From JAGIBJ01 sp032119795 (GTDB lineage Bacteria; Actinomycetota; Thermoleophilia; Solirubrobacterales; Solirubrobacteraceae), in contig JAUMFO010000040.1 in NCBI GenBank assembly GCA_032119795.1, forward strand, positions 1-64,000: 64,000 nt of DNA, in the 5' to 3' direction. A program made the position numbers and the translations under genes. This document shows positions 8,053 to 16,935 of the stretch, piece after piece (the first letter of the stretch is position 1; every line of letters starts with the position of its first letter). The notes beneath the pieces are model-generated. The model was not told where the DNA came from. It saw nothing but the letters and a program-made list of their open reading frames with translations, and made no database searches.

Positions 8053-9599
8053 CGCACCGCGGAGCGGCTGTCCTCGAAGATCGTCCCGTAGCCGCGCGGG
8101 CGAGCCGGTGTCGTCGGGGCTGCGGCGGTGCCCCCGGGCGTGGTCGACGGAGCCTCGGACGGTGTGGTCGCCGCGATCTCGCCACGAGCGACTCGTGCCT
8201 CCTGGTGGCGCAGCCAGTCGGGCTTCTTGGACTCGATCGGATCGGTCGAGCTGGGCACCGGCGACTCGCCGCGCTCAAAGCGCACGCCGGTGCCGTCGAG
8301 CGCGTAGAGGGTCGTGGAGCCGTTGAGGTAGATCCGGCGGCCGTCGGAGATCACGGCAGTGAACGAGCCGCGCTGCGTGCGATAGCGCTCCAGGCCATCG
8401 GAGGCCCGCAGGGCGTACGTGCGCTTCTTCCCGAGACTCGCGATCCACAGGGTGTCACCGACGAGCGTCGCCGATCCCGAGATCCTGCCGCCGAGGCCAC
8501 GCGACCAACGCAGCTTCCCGGTGCGGGCATCGAGCGCATAGACCTTGCCGTCGTAGGAGCCGACGAACACCGTGGGCTTGCCGCCAGGGGAGCCGACCGC
8601 AGGCGATCCGTAGACGTAGTTGCCGGTCTTGAACCGCCACGCCGTCTTGCCGTCGCTCGTCGAGAGCGAATACACGCCGCCGTCGGTGCTGCCGATATAC
8701 AGCCGACCGAACGCGACCGCGGGTGTGGAATAGAAGGAGCCGGCGCGCAGGCTGAGTCCGCCGGCCTTCGGTCGCTTGACCCACAGGATCTTGCCATCGG
8801 TGCGCCGCAAGGCATAGATCCGGCCGCTGTAGTCGCCGAGGAACAGCTTGCCCCCGCTCATCGCCACCGCGCCCTTGACCTTGCCCTCAGTAGAGGTGCG
8901 CCAGCGTTGGGCGCCATCCTTGGCCCGCAGTGAGTAGACGTTGCCGCCCTCGGTCCCGAAGTAGACGCGGTCGCGGAAGAGCAGCGGAGAGGACTCCGTT
9001 CGGTCGCGCAGATTGTGCGTCCAGACCGTCCGGCCGTACTCGGCGTCCACGGCAACGACCTTGCCGGCCTTGATCCCCTTGCCGCGCTGCAGGACCGACA
9101 CGTAGATGCGGCTGTCGCTGCAGGCGGGCGACGACGCCGCGAGCGCGCCGAGCTTGCGCTTCCAGATGCCGACGCCCGTCCGACGAGAAAGCTTGATGAG
9201 GACGGCGTCGTTGCGCAGCAGGTAGAGCGAGCGGCCGCAGCTCACCGGTGTGAACTCGAGCAGCACGCTGCCTCGGCGTACCCAGACCGTCTTGAAGGGC
9301 GGGCGAATCTGCCTCGTCACCTTCAACGCTTGCGTGCGCTGGGGGTTGCCGCCGAAGATCGGCCAGCGGAAGCCGTCGTCGGCGGGGTGGCCCTTGGGGA
9401 TCTCCTGCACGCCCTCGCTCTCGGTGACGTCGGTGCCGGTGAACGCGGCGTTGGTGTCGACGTCGTCGCCTGAGCGGCTGATCACCAGCACCCCGGCGGC
9501 CGTGGCGGCCAGCAGCAGCCCCACGATGGCAGCGGGCCAGCGGGGCGGTAGGCGACGAGCGCGCGGCTCGCCGGACGGCGCGTCGTCGGGCGTCGGCAT
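8049..9599 (-). CDS. Membrane-anchored PQQ-type beta-propeller protein
   Basis: 516 aa. A short Arg-rich cytoplasmic N terminus precedes one membrane segment (about residues 24-42). The exported domain follows, with repeated blades ending in ..GxVYSLRAKDGxxxWR, GRIYALRRTDGKILW, GVYSLSTSDGKTAWRF and KVYALDARTGKLRW. This is the BamB/quinoprotein-like PQQ fold. The C-terminal tail is Ser/Thr/Pro-rich. No quinone-dehydrogenase signature is evident, so a scaffold or envelope-assembly role is more likely than an enzyme. It is convergent with hisF. Confidence 0.8.
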   Translation of the reverse strand: MPTPDDAPSGEPRARRLPPRWPAAIVGLLLAATAAGVLVISRSGDDVDTNAAFTGTDVTESEGVQEIPKGHPADDGFRWPIFGGNPQRTQALKVTRQIRPPFKTVWVRRGSVLLEFTPVSCGRSLYLLRNDAVLIKLSRRTGVGIWKRKLGALAASSPACSDSRIYVSVLQRGKGIKAGKVVAVDAEYGRTVWTHNLRDRTESSPLLFRDRVYFGTEGGNVYSLRAKDGAQRWRTSTEGKVKGAVAMSGGKLFLGDYSGRIYALRRTDGKILWVKRPKAGGLSLRAGSFYSTPAVAFGRLYIGSTDGGVYSLSTSDGKTAWRFKTGNYVYGSPAVGSPGGKPTVFVGSYDGKVYALDARTGKLRWSRGLGGRISGSATLVGDTLWIASLGKKRTYALRASDGLERYRTQRGSFTAVISDGRRIYLNGSTTLYALDGTGVRFERGESPVPSSTDPIESKKPDWLRHQEARVARGEIAATTPSEAPSTTPGGTAAAPTTPARPRGYGTIFEDSRSAVR

Positions 9600-9687
9600 C
9601 GGCGGTCGATGCTACGGCAGCGCCCGGCTGTAGGTGCCCGGTCGGGCGCGGGTGCAGTCAACCGGCGTTGTCCGCGAAGATGGTGCG

Positions 9688-10893
9688 GTGACGTTTCGCA
9701 CGCTGCAGCTCGACCCGGCCGACGCGCAGGCCCTCCTGCACGCCGCCCGGACGCTTCCCGGCGGGCCTGCGCTGCTCGCCGCGGTTGCCGAGACCGACGC
9801 TCCGGCCCACCTCGTGGGCGGCGCCGTTCGGGACCTGCTGATCGGCGTGACGCCACGGGAGCTCGACGTGGTCGTGGAGGACGACGTCACTGCGCTGGCG
9901 GCGGCGCTCGGGGGCGAGGCACTGGTGCACGAGCGGTTCGGCACCGCCATGGTGACGCTGCCCACGGGCGACACGATCGATCTGGCGCGGTCGCGCGCCG
10001 AGACCTATCCGCAGCCCGGCGCACTCCCCGAGGTGGAGCCCGCACCGATCGACATCGACCTGCACCGCCGTGATGTGACTCTCAACGCCATCGCGATCGA
10101 CCTGCGCACCGGCCAGGTGCGCGTGGCCGGCCCGGCGCTCGACGACCTCGACGAGATGCGTTTGCGGGTGCTACACCCCGGCTCATTCGTCGACGATCCG
10201 ACGCGCCTGTGGCGGCTGGTTCGCTACGAGGTGCGCCTGGGGGCGGACTGGGAGCCGACGACCGAGCTGCTGGCGCGCGCAGCAATCAACGCGGGTGTCC
10301 TGGAGACGGTCTCGGTCGAGCGGCTCGCGTCGGAGCTACGGCTGGCGCTCGGAGAGCCCGACCCGTACGGAGCACTGGCTGCTGCGAACCGCCTGGGCCT
10401 GCCGCCCGCCTTCGAACTCGACGCGCTGCGCCTCGAACAAGCCGAACGCCTCGGCGCAGGCCACGCACCGCACCGCGATCTCGTGCTCGCTGCGCTGGCG
10501 TCTGCTGACCCGCTGCTGGCCCGAATGCTTGATCGCCGCGAGGAGACGAGCGTGATCGAGGCGGCACTGCTGCTACGCGGCCCTGGCGCAGGGAGGCGCC
10601 CCGGGCCGCAGTCCGACGCCGCAGCCGGGTCGACGCTGCGCCGGCGCTTTGAGGGCCTGCCGCTCGCGGCCGTCGCAGCGGCTCCAGATGGCCCGGCAGC
10701 GCAGCGCTGGCTTGGCGAACTGCGCGGCGTACGCCCCGTCATCACCGGTGAGGATCTCCTCGCCGCCGGCGTGGCGCCCGGGCCCGCGATCGGAGACGGC
10801 CTCGCTGCAGCGCGTGATGCGGTGCTCGACGGGCTCGTCGGGCCCGGTGAGCGTGACGCTCAACTCCGCGTCGCCATGACGGCCGCCTGCTAG
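9688..10893 (+). CDS. Class II tRNA nucleotidyltransferase / poly(A) polymerase family protein
   Basis: Nucleotidyltransferase that adds CCA or A residues to RNA 3' ends. The N-terminal head has LVGGAVRDLLIG, then RELDVVVEDD as the metal site, with Glu where the first Asp usually stands, and LHRRDVTLNAIAIDL. FVDDPTRLWRLVRYEVRLG marks the neck domain. There is no HD domain. The chosen start is GTG at 9688 (401 aa), since homology begins directly after it; an upstream in-frame start exists at 9634. CCA-adding versus A-adding specificity cannot be told from sequence alone. Confidence 0.85.
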   Translation: MTFRTLQLDPADAQALLHAARTLPGGPALLAAVAETDAPAHLVGGAVRDLLIGVTPRELDVVVEDDVTALAAALGGEALVHERFGTAMVTLPTGDTIDLARSRAETYPQPGALPEVEPAPIDIDLHRRDVTLNAIAIDLRTGQVRVAGPALDDLDEMRLRVLHPGSFVDDPTRLWRLVRYEVRLGADWEPTTELLARAAINAGVLETVSVERLASELRLALGEPDPYGALAAANRLGLPPAFELDALRLEQAERLGAGHAPHRDLVLAALASADPLLARMLDRREETSVIEAALLLRGPGAGRRPGPQSDAAAGSTLRRRFEGLPLAAVAAAPDGPAAQRWLGELRGVRPVITGEDLLAAGVAPGPAIGDGLAAARDAVLDGLVGPGERDAQLRVAMTAAC

Positions 10894-10904
10894 AACCAAC
10901 CCTT

Positions 10905-11660
10905 GTGACCCTGACCACCCAGCTCATCGACGATGGCGACGCGCTCGTGGCCTCCGCCCACGGCGCCCACGTCTGCTTCACCGCGCGCGCCGGCGGCGTC
11001 AGCGCCGCACCCTACGACTCGCTCAACCTCGGGCCCTGGACCGACGACTCGGCGGAGTCGGTCGCCGCCAATCATGAGCGGGTCCAAGCCCGCGCCTCCG
11101 TCGATCGCCCGCGACGACTCATCCTCGGCAAGCAGGTTCACGAGACCGCCGTCGCCGTCCACTTGGAGGGGTTTCCCGACCCGGATGTGGTGGGCGTCGA
11201 CGGCCACGTCACCAATCGCACCGACGTGGCGCTTGGCGTGCTGACCGCCGACTGTGTCCCCGTGCTGCTCCTCGCGCCATGGGGGGTCGGCGCCGTCCAT
11301 GCTGGCTGGCGCGGGCTAGCGGGAGGCGTCGTGGCGGCGGCGGCCGACGACCTGCTGTTGCTGCCCGGCGCCGCCGAGGATCTCGCGAGTGTGGTGGCCC
11401 TCGTGGGCCCGTGTGCTGGGCCGTGTTGCTACGAGGTGGGAGATGAGGTTCACGCCGCCTTTACCGGGTGGCCCCGGGGTCGCGCGAGCGCCCGCACGAT
11501 CGACCTTCCCCAGATGACGCACGCGGCGCTGAACGCCGCCGGCGTGGGGGAGGTCGTGCTCGCGGACCGCTGCACGATCTGCGACCCGCGCTACTTCAGC
11601 CACCGGGCGAGCGGCGGAACGACTGGCCGACAGGCCGGGATCGTCTGGCGGGCGACATGA
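10905..11660 (+). CDS. pgeF: Laccase-domain purine nucleoside phosphorylase (YfiH/YlmD family, PgeF)
   Basis: Copper/zinc-dependent 'multicopper polyphenol oxidase' family. Characterised members act as purine nucleoside phosphorylases, or as peptidoglycan-editing factors in E. coli. The His/Cys ligand motifs are present: FTARAGGVS near the N terminus, GKQVHETAV, LTADCVPVLL, VHAGWRGLAGG, and GPCAGPCCYEVGDEV. The 251 aa are a normal length. Start GTG at 10905. The stop overlaps the next ATG by 4 nt. Pairing with a YggS gene just before sepF is the common Gram-positive order. Confidence 0.9.
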   Translation: MTLTTQLIDDGDALVASAHGAHVCFTARAGGVSAAPYDSLNLGPWTDDSAESVAANHERVQARASVDRPRRLILGKQVHETAVAVHLEGFPDPDVVGVDGHVTNRTDVALGVLTADCVPVLLLAPWGVGAVHAGWRGLAGGVVAAAADDLLLLPGAAEDLASVVALVGPCAGPCCYEVGDEVHAAFTGWPRGRASARTIDLPQMTHAALNAAGVGEVVLADRCTICDPRYFSHRASGGTTGRQAGIVWRAT

Positions 11661-12391
11661 CCGCGCCGACCCCGCCGGCGCGCCAGCTCCTCACGTCGAT
11701 CGACGAAGAGCTCGTCGCCGCTCGCCTTGCCGAGCTGCGCGAGATGCTCGCTGCAGCGGCCAAGGCGGCCGGCCGCGCTGGCGGCCCAGAGGTCCTCGTG
11801 GCCTCGAAGTACTTCGATCCGGTGGCGATCCCGGCGCTGGTGTCGGCCGGCGCGACCCTCCTCGGCGAGAACCGCGCCGATGCACTCGCGCCCAAGCGGG
11901 CAGCGGTCCCGAACGGCGTCGCGGTGCAGTGGGACTACATCGGCGAGCTCCAGAGCCGCAAGGCGGTGGGCATCGCCGCGCAGGTCGACCGCATCCACAC
12001 CCTCGCCAGTGCCTCCGCCGCTCGCAAGCTGGCGGCCGCGGCGCAGGGCGGTACGGCGATGCCTGAGCTGCTGATCCAGGTGAACATCGCCAGCGAGGTC
12101 GCCAAGGGCGGGGTGGAGACGCGGGACCTGGCGGCGCTGCTCGACGCGGCCGCAGAGCTGCCCATCCGTGGCCTGATGACGATGCCGCCGCTGGCCGAGC
12201 ATCCAGACGACAGTCGCCGGTGGTTCGCTGCGCTGCGCGAACTCGCGGCCAGCCACGGCTTGGAACAGCTCTCCATGGGCACGAGCCAAGACGCGCTCGC
12301 AGCGGCAGCGGAGGGCGCGACGGTCGTGCGCATCGGCGGGCTGCTGACGAGCGAGGCCGCGTGGCAGGCGTTGGCTCGAGCGCAGGGCTAG
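11657..12391 (+). CDS. PLP homeostasis protein, YggS/YlmE family
   Basis: Single-domain alanine-racemase-fold protein that binds pyridoxal phosphate and buffers its pool. The PLP lysine is in VLVASKYFD near residue 50. IGELQSRKAVGI, QVNIASEVAKGGVE, RGLMTMPPLAE and LSMGTSQDAL are the family blocks; the usual GMS is GTS here. 244 aa. The ATG overlaps the pgeF stop (ATGA). Its place between pgeF and sepF matches ylmD-ylmE-sepF clusters. Confidence 0.92.
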   Translation: MTAPTPPARQLLTSIDEELVAARLAELREMLAAAAKAAGRAGGPEVLVASKYFDPVAIPALVSAGATLLGENRADALAPKRAAVPNGVAVQWDYIGELQSRKAVGIAAQVDRIHTLASASAARKLAAAAQGGTAMPELLIQVNIASEVAKGGVETRDLAALLDAAAELPIRGLMTMPPLAEHPDDSRRWFAALRELAASHGLEQLSMGTSQDALAAAAEGATVVRIGGLLTSEAAWQALARAQG

Positions 12392-12476
12392 ACGCCGGCC
12401 GAGGGATCGTGCCGGCCGCGCGCAACGTCGCATGCAGCACGCGTATGGGGGAAGGACAATCCCGGCCGGGCCGGTA

Positions 12477-13022
12477 ATGTCGAAGTCGATGGCCTTCCGA
12501 GACCGCTTTCAGCAGACCCTTGTGTACTTCGGTCTGGCCGAGGAGCAGGTCGACCGCTACGACGCCTACGCCGATGCCGCCCCCGCCGAGGAGGCCTACG
12601 AGCGTCCGCGCCGTGCCGCGGCGACCGCTCCCTCGTCGGCTCGCCGGCGTGCCGACGAGTACGAAGAGATCTTCGCCGACGACGACGCCGGTGGCGCGGC
12701 ACCGTCTGCGCTGCGCCAGGTTGCCGATCCCGGTGGATTCGGCGACGTGCGCGTGCATCTCGTGCTGCCCAAGAGCTTCAACGACGCCCAGCAGATGGCC
12801 GATCGTTACAAGGACGGCACGCCCGTCATCTTGAATCTGCAAGGCGTCGAGACGGATCTCTCGCGCCGCCTGATCGACTTCGCGTCGGGCTTGACGTATG
12901 CCCTCGACGGCGGGATGCAGCGCATCGCCGACAAGGTCTTCATGCTCACGCCGCACAACGTCGAGCTCTCCGCCGAGCAGCGCCAGCAGCTGCTCGAAAA
13001 GGGCTTCTTCAACCAGTCCTGA
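12477..13022 (+). CDS. sepF: Cell division protein SepF
   Basis: Septum-associated protein that binds FtsZ and the membrane. An N-terminal amphipathic region (FRDRFQQTLVYFGLAEE) is followed by an acidic, Ala-rich linker. The C-terminal SepF domain has VHLVLPKSFNDAQQMAD, TPVILNLQGVETDLSRRLIDFASGL and KVFMLTPHNVELS. Starts at ATG 12477 or ATG 12489 are both plausible; a frame-open start at 12432 is further from homology. It follows the YggS gene, as in other Gram-positive dcw-linked clusters. Confidence 0.92.
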   Translation: MSKSMAFRDRFQQTLVYFGLAEEQVDRYDAYADAAPAEEAYERPRRAAATAPSSARRRADEYEEIFADDDAGGAAPSALRQVADPGGFGDVRVHLVLPKSFNDAQQMADRYKDGTPVILNLQGVETDLSRRLIDFASGLTYALDGGMQRIADKVFMLTPHNVELSAEQRQQLLEKGFFNQS

Positions 13023-13066
13023 GCCGCGCCGCGAGTGCGCGCCCGTCGCTCGGCGGCTGGCGTGCG

Positions 13067-13072
13067 TAGGCT
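13067..13072 (+). promoter_or_regulatory. -10 box of a leaderless proC promoter
   Basis: TAGGCT ends 6 nt before the proC ATG. This spacing puts the transcription start at or next to the start codon; no ribosome-binding site is present. Confidence 0.55.
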
Positions 13073-13078
13073 GGGCAC

Positions 13079-13831
13079 ATGCAGATCGGTCTTCTCGGTG
13101 CCGGCAACCTGGCCCGCGCACTTGCGCTCGGCCTCGGCGAGCCCGTCGCGGTCTTCGACCCCGTCTTGGAGCGGGCGCAAGCGCTCGCGTCGCTAACGGG
13201 CGGCCAGGCGTACTCCTCCGCCCAGGCCGTCTCCGAGGTCGCGGAGATCACGGTCCTGTGCCACAAACCGGCGCAGCTCGAGGCCGTCGCGGAGTCGTTT
13301 GACTCGGCTGGCCGCCAGATTCTGTCTGCCCTTGGCGCGACGCCGCTGGAGGCGCTGCGCGCCGCCTACGACCACGCCACGGTCGCCCGAATCATGCCGA
13401 ACATCGCGATGGAGATCGGTGAAGGGCTGACGATCCTCTGTGAGCCGGCCGCCGGCGAAGAGACGGTGCTTGCTGCGGCGGTCGAGGAGATCATGGCCAA
13501 GGTCGGCCGGGTCGTCCGCCTCCCGGAGTCGATGCTGCCACTCGCGCAGGGCACCTCCGGTGGGATGCCCGCCTACATCGCGCTGATCACCGAGGCCTAC
13601 GTCGACGCGCTGGTGCGCCAGGGCATGCCGCAGGAGATCGCGCTCGAGGTCGTCGCCGGCAGTATTCCCGGCTCGGCGCGGCTCGTTGCCGCCCGCGGCG
13701 GCGATACGCTGGGGGTCCGCCGCCAGGTGACGTCGCCCGGTGGAACGACCGCGCGGGCGATCCGCGCCATGGAGGCCGGTGGCCTGCGTGAAACCATCTC
13801 CAACGCGGTCGACGCCTCGATCATTCGCTGA
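13079..13831 (+). CDS. proC: Pyrroline-5-carboxylate reductase
   Basis: NAD(P)H-dependent final step of proline synthesis. The 250 aa start with the Rossmann motif IGLLGAGNLARAL. MPNIAMEIGEG is present, as is the C-terminal family signature SPGGTTARAIRAMEAGG. The ATG at 13079 is preceded by a leaderless-type TAGGCT box rather than a ribosome-binding site. Its stop shares one base with the yggT start, so the two are coupled. Confidence 0.95.
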   Translation: MQIGLLGAGNLARALALGLGEPVAVFDPVLERAQALASLTGGQAYSSAQAVSEVAEITVLCHKPAQLEAVAESFDSAGRQILSALGATPLEALRAAYDHATVARIMPNIAMEIGEGLTILCEPAAGEETVLAAAVEEIMAKVGRVVRLPESMLPLAQGTSGGMPAYIALITEAYVDALVRQGMPQEIALEVVAGSIPGSARLVAARGGDTLGVRRQVTSPGGTTARAIRAMEAGGLRETISNAVDASIIR

Positions 13832-14079
13832 TGACCTTCCTCGCCACGATCGTCCTCCTCGCCCAGCTCTTGCTGCTGGTCTACGTCCTGCTCGACCTTG
13901 CCCGCAACTTCATGCGCGACGTCCCGGCGCCGGTCGTCTCCATTCACGACGCACTCGCACGCATCTGGGAGCCGATTCTGCGTCCGATCCGGAACGCCCT
14001 GCCCCCTCTGGGAGGCATCGATTTCAGTCCGCTGATCGTCCTGCTGCTGCTGTACGCGGTTAGCTGGTTGCTTACGTGA
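13831..14079 (+). CDS. YggT family membrane protein
   Basis: Small membrane protein of 82 aa with two hydrophobic segments (about residues 3-21 and 64-81). Between them is the family signature, here IHDALARIWEPILRPIRNALPPLGGIDFSPL. YggT proteins sit near SepF/DivIVA genes in Gram-positive bacteria and are linked to envelope or division functions, without a defined biochemical activity. The start shares one base with the proC stop (TGATG), and the stop overlaps lspA by 4 nt. Confidence 0.88.
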   Translation: MTFLATIVLLAQLLLLVYVLLDLARNFMRDVPAPVVSIHDALARIWEPILRPIRNALPPLGGIDFSPLIVLLLLYAVSWLLT

Positions 14080-14555
14080 ACCGCGCCGCCGCCGTCACGC
14101 TCGGCGCGGCTGGAGTGATCGCCCTCGACCAGCTGGTCAAGGTCATCGTCAGGCGCGACGTGCCCGAAGGCTCGGCGCGGGAGATCATTCCCGGCGTCGA
14201 TCTCGTCCACACGACCAATTCGGGCGTGTCGTTTGGCTTCCTCAGCGGCGCGTCGCCGTGGGTGGTCGGGCTCGTCAGCTCTGTCGCGCTGCTCATCGTC
14301 GTCGTGCTGCTGATTCGCACCCTTCCCGGTCGGGCCGGGACCGTCGCCGCGGCGCTGATCATTGGTGGCGCCGTGGGCAACCTGATCGACCGCATTCTCC
14401 AAGGCGGCGTCACCGACTTTCTCGACCTGCCGCTGCTGCCTCCCTGCAACGTCGCAGACATCGCGATCACGTTTGGCGCGATCACGATGGCGATCGGCCT
14501 GGTCCTGTCCGGCGCGCACGAGCCCCAAGAACACGAAAGCAGCGACCCCGCATGA
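14076..14555 (+). CDS. lspA: Lipoprotein signal peptidase (signal peptidase II)
   Basis: Polytopic membrane aspartyl protease that cleaves signal peptides of prolipoproteins. 159 aa with four hydrophobic helices. Motifs: DQLVKVIV in the first helix, NSGVSFGFL, GGAVGNLIDRI and CNVADIAITFGA, which carry the two catalytic Asp residues (in NLIDR and VADI). Start GTG at 14076 overlaps the yggT stop. It is followed by an RluD-type synthase through an ATGA overlap, the standard lspA-rluD order. Confidence 0.95.
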   Translation: MNRAAAVTLGAAGVIALDQLVKVIVRRDVPEGSAREIIPGVDLVHTTNSGVSFGFLSGASPWVVGLVSSVALLIVVVLLIRTLPGRAGTVAAALIIGGAVGNLIDRILQGGVTDFLDLPLLPPCNVADIAITFGAITMAIGLVLSGAHEPQEHESSDPA

Positions 14556-15463
14556 AGGGCGAACGCGTCGAACGCACCGCCGAGTCCGGCGACGATGGCG
14601 TCCGTCTGGACCGATTCATCGCCGACCTGCTCGAGTCCCGCTCGCAGGCCCAGAAGGCGATCGCCGATGGGCGGGTGACGATCAACGGCGAGCGCGTCAT
14701 CAAGTCACGCTCCGTCCAGGCGGGCCAGCGCGTCGCCGTGATCCTCCCGGAGATCAAGCCGATCATCGCGATCGATGCCGAGTCGACCGTGCCGATCGTG
14801 TTCCAGGACGACGCGATGATCATCGTCGACAAGCCCGCAGGGATGGTGGTGCACCCGGCGCCCGGGCACCACGGCGTGACGGTGGTGGAGTCGCTGGGTG
14901 GTCGCGCGGCGGGCGGCCCGGCGGAGCGCCCCGGTGTGGTGCACCGCCTCGATCGCGACACCAGCGGACTCCTGGTGCTTGCTCGCTCCGACTCGGCACT
15001 GCGCACGCTGCAAGCGGCGCTTTCCGAGCGGCGCGTCAAGCGGGAGTACCGCGCGCTCGTGCAGGGCACGCCGCCGGCGCGGACGGGTACGATCGACGCT
15101 CCGATCGGCCGCGATTCCAAGGACCGCACGCGCATGGCGATCGACGGTGAGACGCCGCGCGAGGCCACGACGCACTTCACGGTGCTCGAGCACCTCGCAG
15201 ACACGACGTTCCTTTCGGTCGTGCTCGACACCGGCCGCACGCACCAGATTCGCGTGCACCTCGAGGCGATCGGCCACCCGGTCGTTGGCGACCCGACCTA
15301 CGGCGAGGGCCAGGCGTACGGCTTGGAGCGCCAGTGGCTGCATGCCAGCCAGCTCACGCTTGCGCACCCGGTGACGGGTGAAGAGATGGTCTTCACGTCG
15401 CAGCCTCCGGGAGATCTGCAGCGTGCACTCGCTGCGGCCCGCGCCAAAGACGCCACGGTCTAA
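14552..15463 (+). CDS. rluD: RluD-type 23S rRNA pseudouridine synthase
   Basis: RNA-modifying enzyme of 303 aa. The N-terminal S4 RNA-binding domain (RLDRFIADLLESRSQAQKAI) is followed by the catalytic domain with the HRLDRDTSGLLVLAR motif; the Asp in it is the nucleophile. GRTHQIRVHLEAIGHPVVGD is the C-terminal family block. Start ATG at 14552 overlaps the lspA stop. Family and fold are secure; the exact uridines modified are inferred from the family. Confidence 0.9.
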   Translation: MKGERVERTAESGDDGVRLDRFIADLLESRSQAQKAIADGRVTINGERVIKSRSVQAGQRVAVILPEIKPIIAIDAESTVPIVFQDDAMIIVDKPAGMVVHPAPGHHGVTVVESLGGRAAGGPAERPGVVHRLDRDTSGLLVLARSDSALRTLQAALSERRVKREYRALVQGTPPARTGTIDAPIGRDSKDRTRMAIDGETPREATTHFTVLEHLADTTFLSVVLDTGRTHQIRVHLEAIGHPVVGDPTYGEGQAYGLERQWLHASQLTLAHPVTGEEMVFTSQPPGDLQRALAAARAKDATV

Positions 15464-15657
15464 CGTCCCGCGGGCTGGCCGCACGGCGCAGCCAGTCTCA
15501 CTCGTCTAGACTTCTCCACGTTCGTTTCCCTACCCGGGGAACCAACGGACAGAGCGCGGTCCTGCTGGGAGCACCAGTGCGCGCCTTGGCCGTCCCCGGC
15601 ATCTATTCACTTGCACGCGTCCGCACGCTTTCAGCGACGCGAAAGGACCAAGACCGC
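15464..15657. other. Leader region of the rpsB operon
   Basis: 194 bases before rpsB. No gene is visible. It contains the rpsB ribosome-binding site (GAAAGGA about 10 nt before the ATG) and presumably the operon promoter, but I do not see a convincing -35/-10 pair or a known r-protein leader structure. Confidence 0.4.
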
Positions 15658-16935
15658 ATGAGCGCAGTCGACCTCAAGAGCCTGCTTTTGGCTGGCGTCC
15701 ACTTCGGACACCAGACCCGCCGTTGGAACCCGAAGATGCGCCGTTTCATCCACGGCGAGATCGACGGCATCTACATCATCGACCTTCTCAAGACCGAGAA
15801 GGCGCTGCTGGACGCGCAGGAGTTCGCTTCGGCGCTCGCGCACCGCGGCGGCAAGATCATGTTCGTCGGCACCAAGAAGCAGGCCAAGGACTCCATCGAG
15901 CTCCACGCCAAGAACGCCGGTATGCCGTACGTGCAGAACCGCTGGCTCGGTGGCCTCCTGACCAACTTCGGCACGATCGCCGGCCGCATCAAGCGCCTGC
16001 ATGACCTCGAGCGCTACGAGAAGGAAGGCCAGCTCCAGCTCCTGCCGACCCGTGAGCGCCTCGCCGCCCAGGCCGACCTGGCCAAGCTGCGCAGCAACCT
16101 CGGTGGTGCCAGCTCACTGACGCGCCTCCCGGACGCCATCTTCATCGTCGACCTCAAGGCTGAGGCGATCGCCGTGCAGGAGGCCCAGCGCCTTCGCATT
16201 CCGATCATCGGTCTCGTCGACACCAACTGCGATCCCGATGGCATCGACATCGTGATCCCGGGCAACGACGACTCGCTGCAGTCGTGCGACCTGATCATCA
16301 AGGCCATGGGCGATGTCATCGCCGAGGGTGCTGCGCACTTCCGTGAGCAGGAGGACCTCCGCATGAAGCGTGAGGCTGAGGAGCGCGCGGCCCGCGAGGC
16401 TGCCGAGCGCGCCCGCCGTGAGGCTGAGGCTGCTGCCCGCAAGCAGGCTGAGGAAGAGGCCGCTGCTGCAGCTGCCGCTGCTCAGGCTGCGGCGCAGGCT
16501 GAGGCCGGCACTGCTGCTCCGGCTGCTGGCGCCACCACGCCGGCCACCGGTGCCCCGGCTCCGGGCTCGACTCCGGCACGCCGCCCGAGCGCTCGCCCGA
16601 GCGCCGCTGCTGCTGGCGCTGCGCCGGCCAAGCCGGGCGTCGTCCCGCCGTCGCCGACGTCGAAGCGCCCGAGCGCTCAGCTCGCCGCTGCGGCTGCCGC
16701 TGGTACGCCGGCTCCGGCCGCTGCCGCCCCGGCGGCTGCCGAGGCCCCGGCCCCGGCTGCCGCTGAGGCCGCTGCTCCGGCCACCGACGCGAAGCCTGCT
16801 GCCAAGAAGCCCGCTGCTGCCAAGAAGCCCGCTGCCGCCAAGAAGCCGGCAGCCAAGAAGGCCGACGAGGCTCCCGCTGCGGATGCCCCGGCCACCGAGA
16901 CCCCGGCCGCTGAGGCCGCTGAGGAGACGAAGTAG
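15658..16935 (+). CDS. rpsB: Ribosomal protein S2 with a long Ala/Pro/Lys-rich C-terminal tail
   Basis: Small-subunit ribosomal protein. Residues 1 to about 230 are a normal S2: LLLAGVHFGHQTRRWNPKM, VGTKKQAKD, NRWLGGLLTNF, IPIIGLVDTNCDPDGIDIVIPGNDDS. After that comes a tail of about 190 residues not found in ordinary S2. It has an Arg/Glu/Ala coiled-coil-like stretch, an Ala/Pro-rich disordered part, and histone-H1-like Lys-Lys-Pro-Ala repeats ending in an acidic segment. Total 425 aa against about 250 usual. The ATG at 15658 has a clear ribosome-binding site (GAAAGGA). The stop shares one base with the tsf start. Confidence 0.96.
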   Translation: MSAVDLKSLLLAGVHFGHQTRRWNPKMRRFIHGEIDGIYIIDLLKTEKALLDAQEFASALAHRGGKIMFVGTKKQAKDSIELHAKNAGMPYVQNRWLGGLLTNFGTIAGRIKRLHDLERYEKEGQLQLLPTRERLAAQADLAKLRSNLGGASSLTRLPDAIFIVDLKAEAIAVQEAQRLRIPIIGLVDTNCDPDGIDIVIPGNDDSLQSCDLIIKAMGDVIAEGAAHFREQEDLRMKREAEERAAREAAERARREAEAAARKQAEEEAAAAAAAAQAAAQAEAGTAAPAAGATTPATGAPAPGSTPARRPSARPSAAAAGAAPAKPGVVPPSPTSKRPSAQLAAAAAAGTPAPAAAAPAAAEAPAPAAAEAAAPATDAKPAAKKPAAAKKPAAAKKPAAKKADEAPAADAPATETPAAEAAEETK

